Source of the DNA: a bacterium SCSIO 12696
Lineage (GTDB): Bacteria; Pseudomonadota; Gammaproteobacteria; Pseudomonadales; Porticoccaceae
Direction: 5' to 3'
Assembly (NCBI GenBank): GCA_024397955.1
Contig: CP073744.1
Span: forward strand, 930,001-994,000
DNA length: 64,000 nucleotides
The stretch's first letter is position 1; each line of letters starts with the position of its first letter. This document shows positions 1-7,684 of the stretch, one piece after another. The notes under the pieces were generated by a model. That model worked only from the letters and a program-made list of their open reading frames with translations, did no database searches and had not been told where the DNA came from. The position numbers were made by a program, and so were the translations under genes.

Positions 1-483
1 TTCATCCTGAGCCAACGTATAAGCCCCTTGTTGGCGCAAAGTGAGCAACCCTTGCGCACCATCACGTCCCATACCGGTGAGCAATACCGCGACAATATGG
101 GCTGCAGAACCCTCTGCCAGGGATTCAAACATCACATCCACCGACGGTCTGCATTTATTGCGTGGCGGCTCAGCGCTTAAGTGGCAGCAATAACCCATTT
201 GGTCAGCACTTAACACCAAGTGCCTGTCACCCGGCGCCAGATAAACATGCCCAGCTTGCAAGCGCTTGCCTTCCTCTGCCAGTGATACCGACAACGCTGT
301 CGATTTGTTCAGGCTGGCTGCCAACGCCTTGGCAAACCCCGGGTCAATATGCTGTGTCACCACTATTGGCGGCAGTGGCGCCGCCTGCAAATCGGGCAGC
401 TGTTTGAGCAATAACCGTATTGCTTCTGTACCCCCTGTGGAGGCACCAATGGCGATTACGGTTTGACTGTGCTGCACCGCCAA
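1..483 (-). CDS. cheB: CheB-type protein-glutamate methylesterase, catalytic domain only (3' end outside window)
   Basis: The reading frame matches the CheB catalytic domain, which removes methyl groups from chemoreceptors. The triad is visible: Ser15 in GASTGG, His45 in VVTQHID and Asp141 in LLTGMGRDG. The His-to-Asp spacing of 96 residues equals that of E. coli CheB. The frame has a stop just upstream, inside the end of fliN, so no receiver domain can precede the catalytic part. The best start is TTG at 483, with AAAGG (496-492) about 8 bases before it; GTG at 477 is the alternative. It follows fliN closely, probably in the same operon. The C-terminus runs off the left edge. Family assignment is firm; the missing regulatory domain is read directly from the frame. 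Confidence 0.85.
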   Translation of the reverse strand, partial: MAVQHSQTVIAIGASTGGTEAIRLLLKQLPDLQAAPLPPIVVTQHIDPGFAKALAASLNKSTALSVSLAEEGKRLQAGHVYLAPGDRHLVLSADQMGYCCHLSAEPPRNKCRPSVDVMFESLAEGSAAHIVAVLLTGMGRDGAQGLLTLRQQGAYTLAQDE

Positions 484-494
484 AACTGCCGCCT

Positions 495-764
495 TTAACC
501 CAGGGACTTAATGCGCTCTTTGGCACTGACCACGGACACGATGCGAGCTCCGTAACGATCGCCAATCTCCACCGCTTCCGCCGTTGCCATGGGGATGTCG
601 TTGACACAAACTTCCAGTGGGTCATCGGTGTAACTGTCGAGCTCAATCACTGACTCCGGCCCCCAGGCCAGCACATCGCGAATACTCATCTGTGTAGCGC
701 CAACAACGGCGGATATTCCCACGGGAATATCAAGAATCATGTCCAGATCACTGTTTTCTGTCAT
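495..764 (-). CDS. fliN: Flagellar motor switch protein FliN, short form
   Basis: The 89-residue protein is essentially a single SpoA/FliN C-terminal domain, containing DIPVGISAVVGATQMSIRDV and ending in a typical SVVSAKERIKSLG. FliN forms the lower part of the flagellar C-ring with FliM and takes part in motor switching and export. Enterobacterial and pseudomonad FliN are about 135-160 residues, so the N-terminal extension is missing here. It lies 25 bases after fliM and abuts the receiver-less cheB. The usual partners fliL and fliOPQR are absent. It could be a secondary FliN or a FliY/HrcQb-like paralogue rather than the only FliN in the cell. Confidence 0.82.
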   Translation of the reverse strand: MTENSDLDMILDIPVGISAVVGATQMSIRDVLAWGPESVIELDSYTDDPLEVCVNDIPMATAEAVEIGDRYGARIVSVVSAKERIKSLG

Positions 765-789
765 TGCGTTTCCTCAGAGCCTGTTAGGG

Positions 790-1776
790 CTAGTTGTTTG
801 CCGGGCCCATAATTCTCAGCGCCACTTTGCCGTTGGAGCTGCCTATACGAGTACTGTATACCGCTGAGCCATTGGCGCATAAGGTGGCCGGATCATTCAT
901 GGTGATAGGGATAACATCCCCCACCTTGAGGCTCTTAATATCGCCAATGGTCAGCTGGGACTCGGCCATGGCACAACTAAGCTCCACTTGTACCGAGGTC
1001 ATGTGCTGCAATAACGGCTCTGCCCAGCAATGGTCTTCTTCCACAGGGGTTGAGGACTCACCTTCATCCGCAGTATCCAGTACCGGCTCTAATGTGCTGT
1101 AAGGGATGGCGAGATCAATTTCACCACTGACATTGTCCAGTTCCAGTTGGAAAGTGCTGACCACCCAAGGCTCATCTGGGCTGTGAGCGGCGGCCATCAT
1201 CGGGTTCATCTCGCTGGCCAGGTGATCGATGTTGAGCGCCAGGGTGTCTTCCCAGGCAGCGCGAACGTCTTCCAGAGTTCGCCCCAGCAGCTTGCCAATA
1301 ATGCGGTTTTCAATGCTGGTAAATTCCCGCCCATCGATACTGATCTGACGGCCCGCGCCACCAAAAAACAGATCCACCAAACCAAACACCAGACGAGCGT
1401 CAAACACCACCATGGCAATGCCGGGCAAAGGGTTCAGGCGCACCACATTGAGGCTGGTGGGCGTGTCCATGCGCTGCAGGTATTCAGAAAAACGTAGAAT
1501 CTCCACGCCTTTGGTGCCGATTTCAGCTTTGCGCTGCAATAAGCTGAACACCGTCATTCGCAGTTGCCGCACATAGCGGGCATTAATGACATTCAGGGGA
1601 GCAAGGCGGCCGTGAATCAGGCTGGCCTTATCGGTGAGATCACAGAGTTTGGCGGCCCCGGAATAGCCGCTCTCTTTGGCGGCTGCTTTTTGCTCCGTCT
1701 CTACATCACCGGACTCCACCCCATCCAATAAGGCATCCAGTTCGTCTTGGGACAGTATTTCTTCTTGTTCGGCCAA
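790..1776 (-). CDS. fliM: Flagellar motor switch protein FliM
   Basis: The 328-residue protein starts with the conserved CheY-P-binding peptide (LSQDELDALLDG, residues 8-19). The middle domain follows, with GLVDLFFGGAG near residue 130, then a C-terminal SpoA domain ending GKVALRIMGPANN. FliM is the C-ring protein that binds phosphorylated CheY and sets rotation direction. Length is normal for the family. It is the first gene of a leftward fliM-fliN-cheB operon; a sigma54-like promoter sits at 1922-1907, about 120 bases upstream of the ATG. Neither fliL nor fliO-fliR is adjacent, unlike the standard flagellar operon of Pseudomonas. Confidence 0.93.
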   Translation of the reverse strand: MAEQEEILSQDELDALLDGVESGDVETEQKAAAKESGYSGAAKLCDLTDKASLIHGRLAPLNVINARYVRQLRMTVFSLLQRKAEIGTKGVEILRFSEYLQRMDTPTSLNVVRLNPLPGIAMVVFDARLVFGLVDLFFGGAGRQISIDGREFTSIENRIIGKLLGRTLEDVRAAWEDTLALNIDHLASEMNPMMAAAHSPDEPWVVSTFQLELDNVSGEIDLAIPYSTLEPVLDTADEGESSTPVEEDHCWAEPLLQHMTSVQVELSCAMAESQLTIGDIKSLKVGDVIPITMNDPATLCANGSAVYSTRIGSSNGKVALRIMGPANN

Positions 1777-1906
1777 GTGTTGTTCTCTTTGTGTTATTTA
1801 AGAGTTATTCAGATTTTTCTCTAAGCCTAGAAGCCCCTCGGCACGCGCAGTACAGCGCCAGAAACTCGCCACTTATTAGCAGATACAAACCCACTATTAC
1901 CCTTTA

Positions 1907-1922
1907 AGCAAAGGCTGTGCCA
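1907..1922 (-). promoter_or_regulatory. Sigma54 (RpoN) promoter for fliM-fliN-cheB
   Basis: On the minus strand the site reads TGGCACAGCCTTTGCT. This matches TGGCAC-N5-TTGCW, with GG and GC exactly 10 bases apart. Sigma54 drives class II/III flagellar genes in polarly flagellated gammaproteobacteria, usually with FleQ, so the position fits. The predicted start leaves an untranslated leader of about 120 bases before fliM. Confidence 0.65.
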
Positions 1923-2077
1923 TTGCAAGCAACACCCTCACCCGCTTAGGAGAGCTGAGCAATAGGCTCTTGAGGCATTCACCTTAATGGGAGAGCTCAC
2001 CCAGAGAGCGTCAGACATTTGACGCCCATAGCACCAAATAGCTACTCAGAGTTCAATCAGCAAATTCACAAATTTTT
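1923..2077. other. Intergenic stretch between fliM promoter and ars operator
   Basis: This is part of the 376-base gap between fliM and arsR. I see no reading frame with a ribosome-binding site. The only structure noted is an inverted repeat GCGTCA / TGACGC at 2008-2013 and 2020-2025 with a 6-base spacer. Its function is unknown; it could be a regulator site for the divergent fliM promoter. Confidence 0.3.
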
Positions 2078-2105
2078 ATATTCGATATTTCATATATACG
2101 AATAT
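2078..2105. promoter_or_regulatory. ArsR-type operator overlapping the arsR promoter
   Basis: A perfect 7-base inverted repeat (ATATTCG at 2078-2084, CGAATAT at 2099-2105) sits in AT-rich DNA about 50 bases upstream of arsR. ArsR/SmtB repressors bind AT-rich dyads of this kind. Release by arsenite or an organoarsenical would derepress the downstream operon. A TATAAA-like -10 element follows directly at about 2109. Confidence 0.6.
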
Positions 2106-2152
2106 CCATATAAAATACCTGAAATCCGTTTATCAAGGTGGTAAGAATCACT

Positions 2153-2506
2153 GTGTCCCCTATCGACCTATTCAAATGCCTGGCTGATCAAACCCGGCTG
2201 CGAGCCCTGCTGTTAATCCACCAAAATGATGAACTCTGCGTGTGTGAGCTCACGGCAGCCATGAGCGAAAGCCAGCCAAAGATCTCTCGCCACCTAGCAC
2301 TGCTGCGTACCAGTGGCCTGTTAGTGGATCGACGTCAGGGGCAGTGGGTGTTTTACCGGCTATCCCCTAGCCTGCCCCAATGGGCGGTAGAGGTACTGGA
2401 CACAACCCTGTCATCCAATAAAACGATAATCGAAACCGATCTCAAGCGCCTGACTGCCGCGGGCAATTTGCGCTGTGCCGAACCCAATCAGGAGGTATTT
2501 TCGTGA
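2153..2506 (+). CDS. arsR: ArsR-family arsenic-responsive repressor
   Basis: This is a winged-helix repressor of about 117 residues. It has the ELCVCEL metal-binding motif on the alpha-3 helix, where two cysteines bind As(III)/Sb(III), then a recognition helix [18 protein letters not shown], closely resembling E. coli ArsR. I prefer GTG at 2153 because AAGGTGG (2135-2141) is placed as its ribosome-binding site and homologues begin near this point. An in-frame GTG at 2138 is the alternative. The stop overlaps the next gene's GTG by 4 bases, so the genes are translationally coupled. It probably represses itself and the downstream GAPDH-arsJ pair through the dyad at 2078-2105. Confidence 0.92.
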   Translation: MSPIDLFKCLADQTRLRALLLIHQNDELCVCELTAAMSESQPKISRHLALLRTSGLLVDRRQGQWVFYRLSPSLPQWAVEVLDTTLSSNKTIIETDLKRLTAAGNLRCAEPNQEVFS

Positions 2507-3504
2507 CCATAAAAGTAGGCATTAATGGCTTTGGCCGTATGGGCCGCCTGGCAATGCGGGCAGGCTGGGACTGGCCGGAGTTTGAATTTGTGGCCATCAA
2601 TGATCCCGGTGCTAACCTCGACACCCTCGCCCACCTGCTCAACTTTGATTCGGTGCATGGAACATGGCAACACGAAGCCACAGCTGATGACAACCAGCTG
2701 TGTATCGATGGCCAACGGATTGCAGTCAGTCACCATCCCTCCATCGACGATTGTGATTGGTCTGGGTGTGATCTGGTGATTGAAGCTTCGGGAAAATTTC
2801 GCAAAACCGCTTTGCTACAGCCTTATCTGCAACAGGGTGTGAAACGGGTAGTGGTTACCGCCCCGGTAAAAGAGCCCAACGTGTTAAATGTCGTCATGGG
2901 CGTTAACCAACACCTCTATGACCCCGCGAAGCATTCCATTGTGACTGCAGCCTCCTGTACCACCAACTGTCTAGCGCCAGCGGTTAAGGTACTGCAAGAA
3001 AGCCTGGGTATACGCCACGGCTCCATGACCACTATCCACGCATTAACCAACACCCAAACCATTGTTGATGGCCCCCACAAAGACTTACGCCGGGCCCGCG
3101 CTTGCGGAATGAACCTGATTCCCACAACCACGGGCTCAGCCACTGCCATCACTGAAATATTTCCCGAATTGAAAGGCCGCCTTAATGGGCATGCCGTCAG
3201 GGTGCCACTCACCAATGGCTCTCTGACCGACTGCGTTTTTGAACTGCAAAAGCCGACAACCGCTGAGGCAGTTAACGAGTTATTTAAGCAAGCCGCGGAA
3301 ACGGATCTGCGTGGCATCCTCGGTTATGAGGAGCGCCCCTTGGTCTCCAGTGATTACCGCACTGACCCCCGCTCAACCATAGTCGATGCACTGTCGACCA
3401 TGGTGGTTAATGACACCCAGTTAAAACTGTATTTGTGGTACGACAACGAGTGGGGCTATGCCAACCGCACCATGGAGTTGGCGAAGATGGTCGGCCAAGC
3501 TTAA
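2503..3504 (+). CDS. gap: ArsJ-associated glyceraldehyde-3-phosphate dehydrogenase
   Basis: The 333-residue protein has the GAPDH fold: N-terminal NAD-binding [10 protein letters not shown], catalytic Cys152 in [11 protein letters not shown], His179 in [10 protein letters not shown] and C-terminal [11 protein letters not shown]. In ars operons this enzyme uses arsenate in place of phosphate on glyceraldehyde-3-phosphate, giving 1-arseno-3-phosphoglycerate. The ArsJ transporter then exports that product. Start is GTG at 2503, behind a strong GGAGGT at 2491-2496. It sits between arsR and arsJ with a 4-base overlap upstream and 4 bases downstream. The ars role comes from that context; the protein alone would read as a normal type I GAPDH. 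Confidence 0.92.
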   Translation: MTIKVGINGFGRMGRLAMRAGWDWPEFEFVAINDPGANLDTLAHLLNFDSVHGTWQHEATADDNQLCIDGQRIAVSHHPSIDDCDWSGCDLVIEASGKFRKTALLQPYLQQGVKRVVVTAPVKEPNVLNVVMGVNQHLYDPAKHSIVTAASCTTNCLAPAVKVLQESLGIRHGSMTTIHALTNTQTIVDGPHKDLRRARACGMNLIPTTTGSATAITEIFPELKGRLNGHAVRVPLTNGSLTDCVFELQKPTTAEAVNELFKQAAETDLRGILGYEERPLVSSDYRTDPRSTIVDALSTMVVNDTQLKLYLWYDNEWGYANRTMELAKMVGQA

Positions 3505-3508
3505 TCTC

Positions 3509-4735
3509 ATGAGCACCAATATCCGCCAGTACCTGTTGATTACCGGTAATTACTGGGCATTCACCCTTACTGATGGTGCACTCAGAATGCTGGTGGTATT
3601 GCACTTCCACCAACTTGGCTACAGTCCACTGGCCATCGCCAGCTTGTTTCTGTTTTACGAGTTGTTTGGGGTGATTACCAATTTGGTGGGCGGTTGGCTG
3701 GGGGCCAAAATCGGCCTTAACCGCACCATGAATATTGGTTTGGCACTGCAAATTGCCGCACTGCTGATGCTGTGCGTACAAGCAGAGCTGCTAACGGTTT
3801 TTTGGGTGATGTGCGCCCAGGCGATTTCTGGCATCGCCAAAGATTTGAATAAGATGAGCGCCAAAAGTGCGGTCAAGTTTCTGCTGCCAGAACACGCCCA
3901 AGGCAAGTTGTATAAATGGGTGGCGATATTGACCGGCTCCAAAAACACGTTAAAGGGAGCAGGTTTTTTCCTGGGAGCCGGCCTACTCGCTCTGCTGGGC
4001 TTTCAACAAGCAATGTTGGCCATGGCAATAGCCTTGGCGGTGGTATGGGTCATTAGCCTGACTTGCCTTGGCAAAGACCTTGGTCGCGCCAGCAACAAAC
4101 CCAAGTTTCGCCAGGTTTTTTCGAAAAGCCGTGCCATCAATATTCTGTCTGTGGCACGGCTGTTTTTATTTGGCGCCCGTGATGTCTGGTTTGTGGTGGC
4201 ACTGCCGGTATATTTGAGCAGCGTTCTGGAATGGAGCCACTGGACAGTGGGCAGTTTTCTGGCTTGCTGGGTAATCGGCTATGGAATAATTCAGGCCTCT
4301 GCACCAGCAATCACAGGGCAGCGAGCGGCAAATACGGGTAATAGCCGCCAGGTTGTCGCCTGGGGAATACCACTGGCTTTGTCCGCAGCAATCATGGCTT
4401 TGGCCTTACATTGGGGATCCCCTCCTGCACCAACCCTGATTATTGGCCTGATGCTATTTGGGGCTTTGTTCGCTATTAACTCATCCCTGCACAGTTATTT
4501 GATTGTCAGTTTCGCCAACCGCGACAGCGCCTCTCTGGATGTGGGCTTTTACTATATGGCCAATGCCATGGGCCGATTGATCGGAACACTGCTGTCAGGC
4601 TGGGTGTATCAAAGCGCAGGATTGCAGGCCTGCCTGTGGTTGTCCGCCGGTTTCCTGTTCATATCCGTTGTCGCAGCCAGCCGACTGCAGAAACAAGGTC
4701 AGGTAACCGTACCGGCTAATCCGACAGGCTCTTAA
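3509..4735 (+). CDS. arsJ: ArsJ organoarsenical efflux MFS transporter
   Basis: This is a 408-residue major facilitator protein of about 12 transmembrane segments. Its N-terminus (RQYLLITGNYWAFTLTDGAL) is characteristic of ArsJ, as is the downstream GIAKDLNKMSAKSAVK segment. ArsJ exports 1-arseno-3-phosphoglycerate, which breaks down outside the cell to release arsenate. I chose the ATG at 3509, 4 bases after the GAPDH stop; a longer open frame back to 3458 only overlaps GAPDH. It ends the arsR-GAPDH-arsJ operon and converges on the small gene at 4716-5003 with a 20-base overlap. Confidence 0.9.
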   Translation: MSTNIRQYLLITGNYWAFTLTDGALRMLVVLHFHQLGYSPLAIASLFLFYELFGVITNLVGGWLGAKIGLNRTMNIGLALQIAALLMLCVQAELLTVFWVMCAQAISGIAKDLNKMSAKSAVKFLLPEHAQGKLYKWVAILTGSKNTLKGAGFFLGAGLLALLGFQQAMLAMAIALAVVWVISLTCLGKDLGRASNKPKFRQVFSKSRAINILSVARLFLFGARDVWFVVALPVYLSSVLEWSHWTVGSFLACWVIGYGIIQASAPAITGQRAANTGNSRQVVAWGIPLALSAAIMALALHWGSPPAPTLIIGLMLFGALFAINSSLHSYLIVSFANRDSASLDVGFYYMANAMGRLIGTLLSGWVYQSAGLQACLWLSAGFLFISVVAASRLQKQGQVTVPANPTGS

Positions 4736-5003
4736 TAAAATCTTTGCCATCCAGCCAGCCGGAAAGCCACTCCGAAGCAACCACTGCTGATGATGAACAT
4801 GAGAAGTCGAAACAGTCTTCCGACGTGAAACCTTGTACTAAAACGCTGATGTTATTACCTTGCAAACTGCGGGCTATGGCCTGCATGTAACCCCGGCTAT
4901 AGACCTGTTTGTCTTTGGCATTGTGGTAACGGGCGCCTGAAGGGAAAATTTGCCCCTCTGCACAAACGGGCGCTTCTGCTTTTTGAGTTCTAATCGCCAT
5001 CAC
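4716..5003 (-). CDS. Small hypothetical protein
   Basis: A 95-residue frame (or 94 from the second ATG) that I do not recognise. It has no signal peptide or membrane segment. The composition is soluble and ordinary, with the conserved-looking stretches SGARYHNAKDKQVYSRGYMQ and NNISVLVQGFTSEDCFDF followed by a serine-rich patch. It converges on arsJ and overlaps its last 20 bases. There is no clear partner: the downstream kinase operon starts far to the right. It is probably a real gene, since the adjacent sequence lacks any other frame, but coding is inferred only from frame length and composition. Confidence 0.5.
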   Translation of the reverse strand: MMAIRTQKAEAPVCAEGQIFPSGARYHNAKDKQVYSRGYMQAIARSLQGNNISVLVQGFTSEDCFDFSCSSSAVVASEWLSGWLDGKDFIKSLSD

Positions 5004-5074
5004 TGCTACTCACAAGGGTATCCAAGCTACAGTATGGGCTTTTCAAAAAACAATCGGGTAAAACCTTTGTAAAA

Positions 5075-7636
5075 TTACGGGACTTCGGGAGTCAAGGGCA
5101 ATAAAACTGTTACGCAGAGTCCACCCCTGTCGCTGTTAACCGCACGAATTTCACCGCCGTGACGAGCAATAACCGTGGCAGCCAGGCGCAAGCCAAGGCC
5201 AACACCACTGTATCTACCACTGCCTTCAGAGGTGCCCTGCTTAAAAGCGTCAAACAACTGGCCGATATCTTCCTCTGAAGCGCCATCGCCATCATCAGTG
5301 ATGTCCACTTGCACAAAGCTGCCTTTATTGGCGGAAGAAACAGTCACAACGCCATTTTCCTGAGCGTATTTAATGGCGTTATCAACCAGATTTAAGAACG
5401 CCCTTTCCAACATCACTCGATCGCAATTCACCCAGGCGCAGCCATCTTGATAATTCATGCGAAACTGAATTCCACGGCTTTTAGCCAGGCTAAACAATTG
5501 CGCGACCGCCGCATCCAAAACCGTATCAATCAAGCAAGGGGTAAACAACAGGTGGGCATTCGCCTCTATCTTCGAAAGCTGAATGTAGTTATCTGCGTAC
5601 GAAATATTGCGCTCTACCTGCTGTTCAACTCGCTGCAGAACATCTTTCACATCAACACTGTTATTACGACTTTCTTGTATCAACGCAAGTACCGATGCCA
5701 TGGGAGAACGCAGGTCATGAGAGAGGAAGTTAATCGCCTCGGTGCGCTTACGCTCTCCCCGCTTCAGTTCTGATACATCCGCTATGGTTAAAATCACCAG
5801 AGGCCGATCCAGATCAATAAGCGCCGCATCCAACTGCAAATCGACAGCATCAGCGGTGGTACCCTCGATAGAAAAAGCCTCTCTATTTAATACCAAAGCT
5901 GCGAACAGAGAGCGCCAATTTGCCTGATTCTTGAGTGATACCTGGGTCAGCTGCCCAAAAAGCATTGCCCCGCTTTCAAAATCTCCAAACAGTTCTTTGG
6001 CCTGATTATTCGCAGTTACTACATGACCGCTGCATTCCAACAACACAACACCGTGATGAGTGTTTTCCAGGGCTTCCCACATCAGTAAATTACTGCGTTC
6101 TGCCCGCTGATTAGCTTCTGCAAGGGTCGCCAGAGATTCGTCCAACAGCTTGTTGCCAGGCACTCTCCACAGAGAAGACCAATGCGCCACCGGAAACACA
6201 TGATTTAACTGTTCACCGGTTAAAGGCTTATCGGTATTGTCCAGTTCCCATTCCAGGGTCAGGTAACAGCATTGATTGCCAATACGAAATTGCCTCAGGC
6301 AATGGTCTTTTGAAAAAAGCCAGGAATCGGTGTAATCGCCAATCAAATAACAGTTGCGCGGGTTTTCCGAGCCCACAACATTAAAATGTTGATCGCGAAC
6401 AGACCAGCCACTCAATGGGTAAAATGATTTTAAAAAATGCACACTGGCCTGAACTTCGTCGAGCAATTGCCGTGGCTCAGAAAAAATATCCTGCTGCTGC
6501 AAACGCTTTAGTTCTCGAGAAAGCACATTCATTTCACCACTGAGGCGCCACCAGTTTATCAGTGGGAAACACAGTGCCAACGCCCAAAAAGCGGCACCCA
6601 TCGGCAGCCAAAAACCCAGCGAAAACAACACCAGCGGCAACAGAGCCAGTCCGGCAAGAGCAGCCACGGTAATCACAATATTCTTGCGCACCAACATCGT
6701 GCTCATTGCAAACACCAGCAAAGCTACGGCAATCACATTCAGCCATTGTGTTAGCCAACGAGTTGCTGGAGTCACTAGCTGGCCACTGCGCAGCCCGTTG
6801 AGAATATTGGCGTTTACTTCCACTCCAGGCATAGAACCCAGAGATGTGGCAATACGATCCAGACCTTGGGCAATCACCCCGACCAATACAATTTTATCTT
6901 TCAACGCTTGTGCTGGAATTCGCCCTTTCAAGACATCCACATAGGACACACTGGGGAAACTGCCTGCTTCGCCGGTTAAGGGAATGTAGTTTTTATGGCT
7001 ACGAACAAAACCTGCGGCCGCTTGTGAGGTATCGACCGTATTCAAGCCGGGAAGTGATAGGTTCTTGCCACCCACAAGTTGCTGAATAGACACTGAGAAA
7101 TGCGGTTGTTGCTGACCTTCGAGAATGTGCTTTAAAAACACCGCCCGACTTTTGCCATCATCATCAATGACAACTTGCACATGGCCCAGAGCAGAAGCTG
7201 CAGCAACCAGGCTAGCCATGGGCATCACTTCCAAATAACGCCCGCTGCTCTCAAAGGCTTCGATATAAACCGGTAAAACCACCGGCGCAGAGGCCTGTAT
7301 TTGCTCGGCAAGGCGTTGATCGGCCAGAGTGTCTTGGGATGGCTCGGCAAACAGAATATCCATGCCCACCAATGCCACGCCGCTACTGCTCAGCTGCTGC
7401 AACAACCGCACATGGTGATCCCTCGGCAATGGCCACTGACCCAATTCCAATAAGGTTTTTTCATCCACCGCGACAATGATAATGTCCTGCGGTGTTTCTG
7501 CCCGAAATATCGAAACAGCGGTGTCGTAGATAACGTTATCCAGAGTTTTCTGCCAGCCTAGCCACTGAAACAGAAATGTCAGTAGCGCCGCAATAACAGC
7601 AATTAATAGACGGCGTGGGTAACGGCTCAATGGCAC
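5075..7636 (-). CDS. CHASE2-domain sensor histidine kinase
   Basis: The 853-residue membrane kinase has an N-terminal transmembrane helix (about 8-27) and a periplasmic CHASE2 domain (about 30-300, with DIIIVAVDEKTLLELGQWPLPR). A cluster of membrane helices (about 300-365), a linker and a PAS-like domain (about 510-600) follow. The HisKA phospho-acceptor His640 lies in FLSHDLRSP. The ATPase domain shows the N box (Asn753 in NLVDNAIKYA), DDGDG and GVGLGL. The signal is unknown. It is the last gene of the operon whose first gene encodes the OmpR-type regulator and whose middle gene encodes a LysM/FecR protein, so these three probably form one envelope-sensing pathway. Confidence 0.9.
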   Translation of the reverse strand: MPLSRYPRRLLIAVIAALLTFLFQWLGWQKTLDNVIYDTAVSIFRAETPQDIIIVAVDEKTLLELGQWPLPRDHHVRLLQQLSSSGVALVGMDILFAEPSQDTLADQRLAEQIQASAPVVLPVYIEAFESSGRYLEVMPMASLVAAASALGHVQVVIDDDGKSRAVFLKHILEGQQQPHFSVSIQQLVGGKNLSLPGLNTVDTSQAAAGFVRSHKNYIPLTGEAGSFPSVSYVDVLKGRIPAQALKDKIVLVGVIAQGLDRIATSLGSMPGVEVNANILNGLRSGQLVTPATRWLTQWLNVIAVALLVFAMSTMLVRKNIVITVAALAGLALLPLVLFSLGFWLPMGAAFWALALCFPLINWWRLSGEMNVLSRELKRLQQQDIFSEPRQLLDEVQASVHFLKSFYPLSGWSVRDQHFNVVGSENPRNCYLIGDYTDSWLFSKDHCLRQFRIGNQCCYLTLEWELDNTDKPLTGEQLNHVFPVAHWSSLWRVPGNKLLDESLATLAEANQRAERSNLLMWEALENTHHGVVLLECSGHVVTANNQAKELFGDFESGAMLFGQLTQVSLKNQANWRSLFAALVLNREAFSIEGTTADAVDLQLDAALIDLDRPLVILTIADVSELKRGERKRTEAINFLSHDLRSPMASVLALIQESRNNSVDVKDVLQRVEQQVERNISYADNYIQLSKIEANAHLLFTPCLIDTVLDAAVAQLFSLAKSRGIQFRMNYQDGCAWVNCDRVMLERAFLNLVDNAIKYAQENGVVTVSSANKGSFVQVDITDDGDGASEEDIGQLFDAFKQGTSEGSGRYSGVGLGLRLAATVIARHGGEIRAVNSDRGGLCVTVLLPLTPEVP

Positions 7637-7684
7637 TCCCGTTATTTGCCAACAATGGTGAGGGTTAAGGAACCTCTGAAAATG

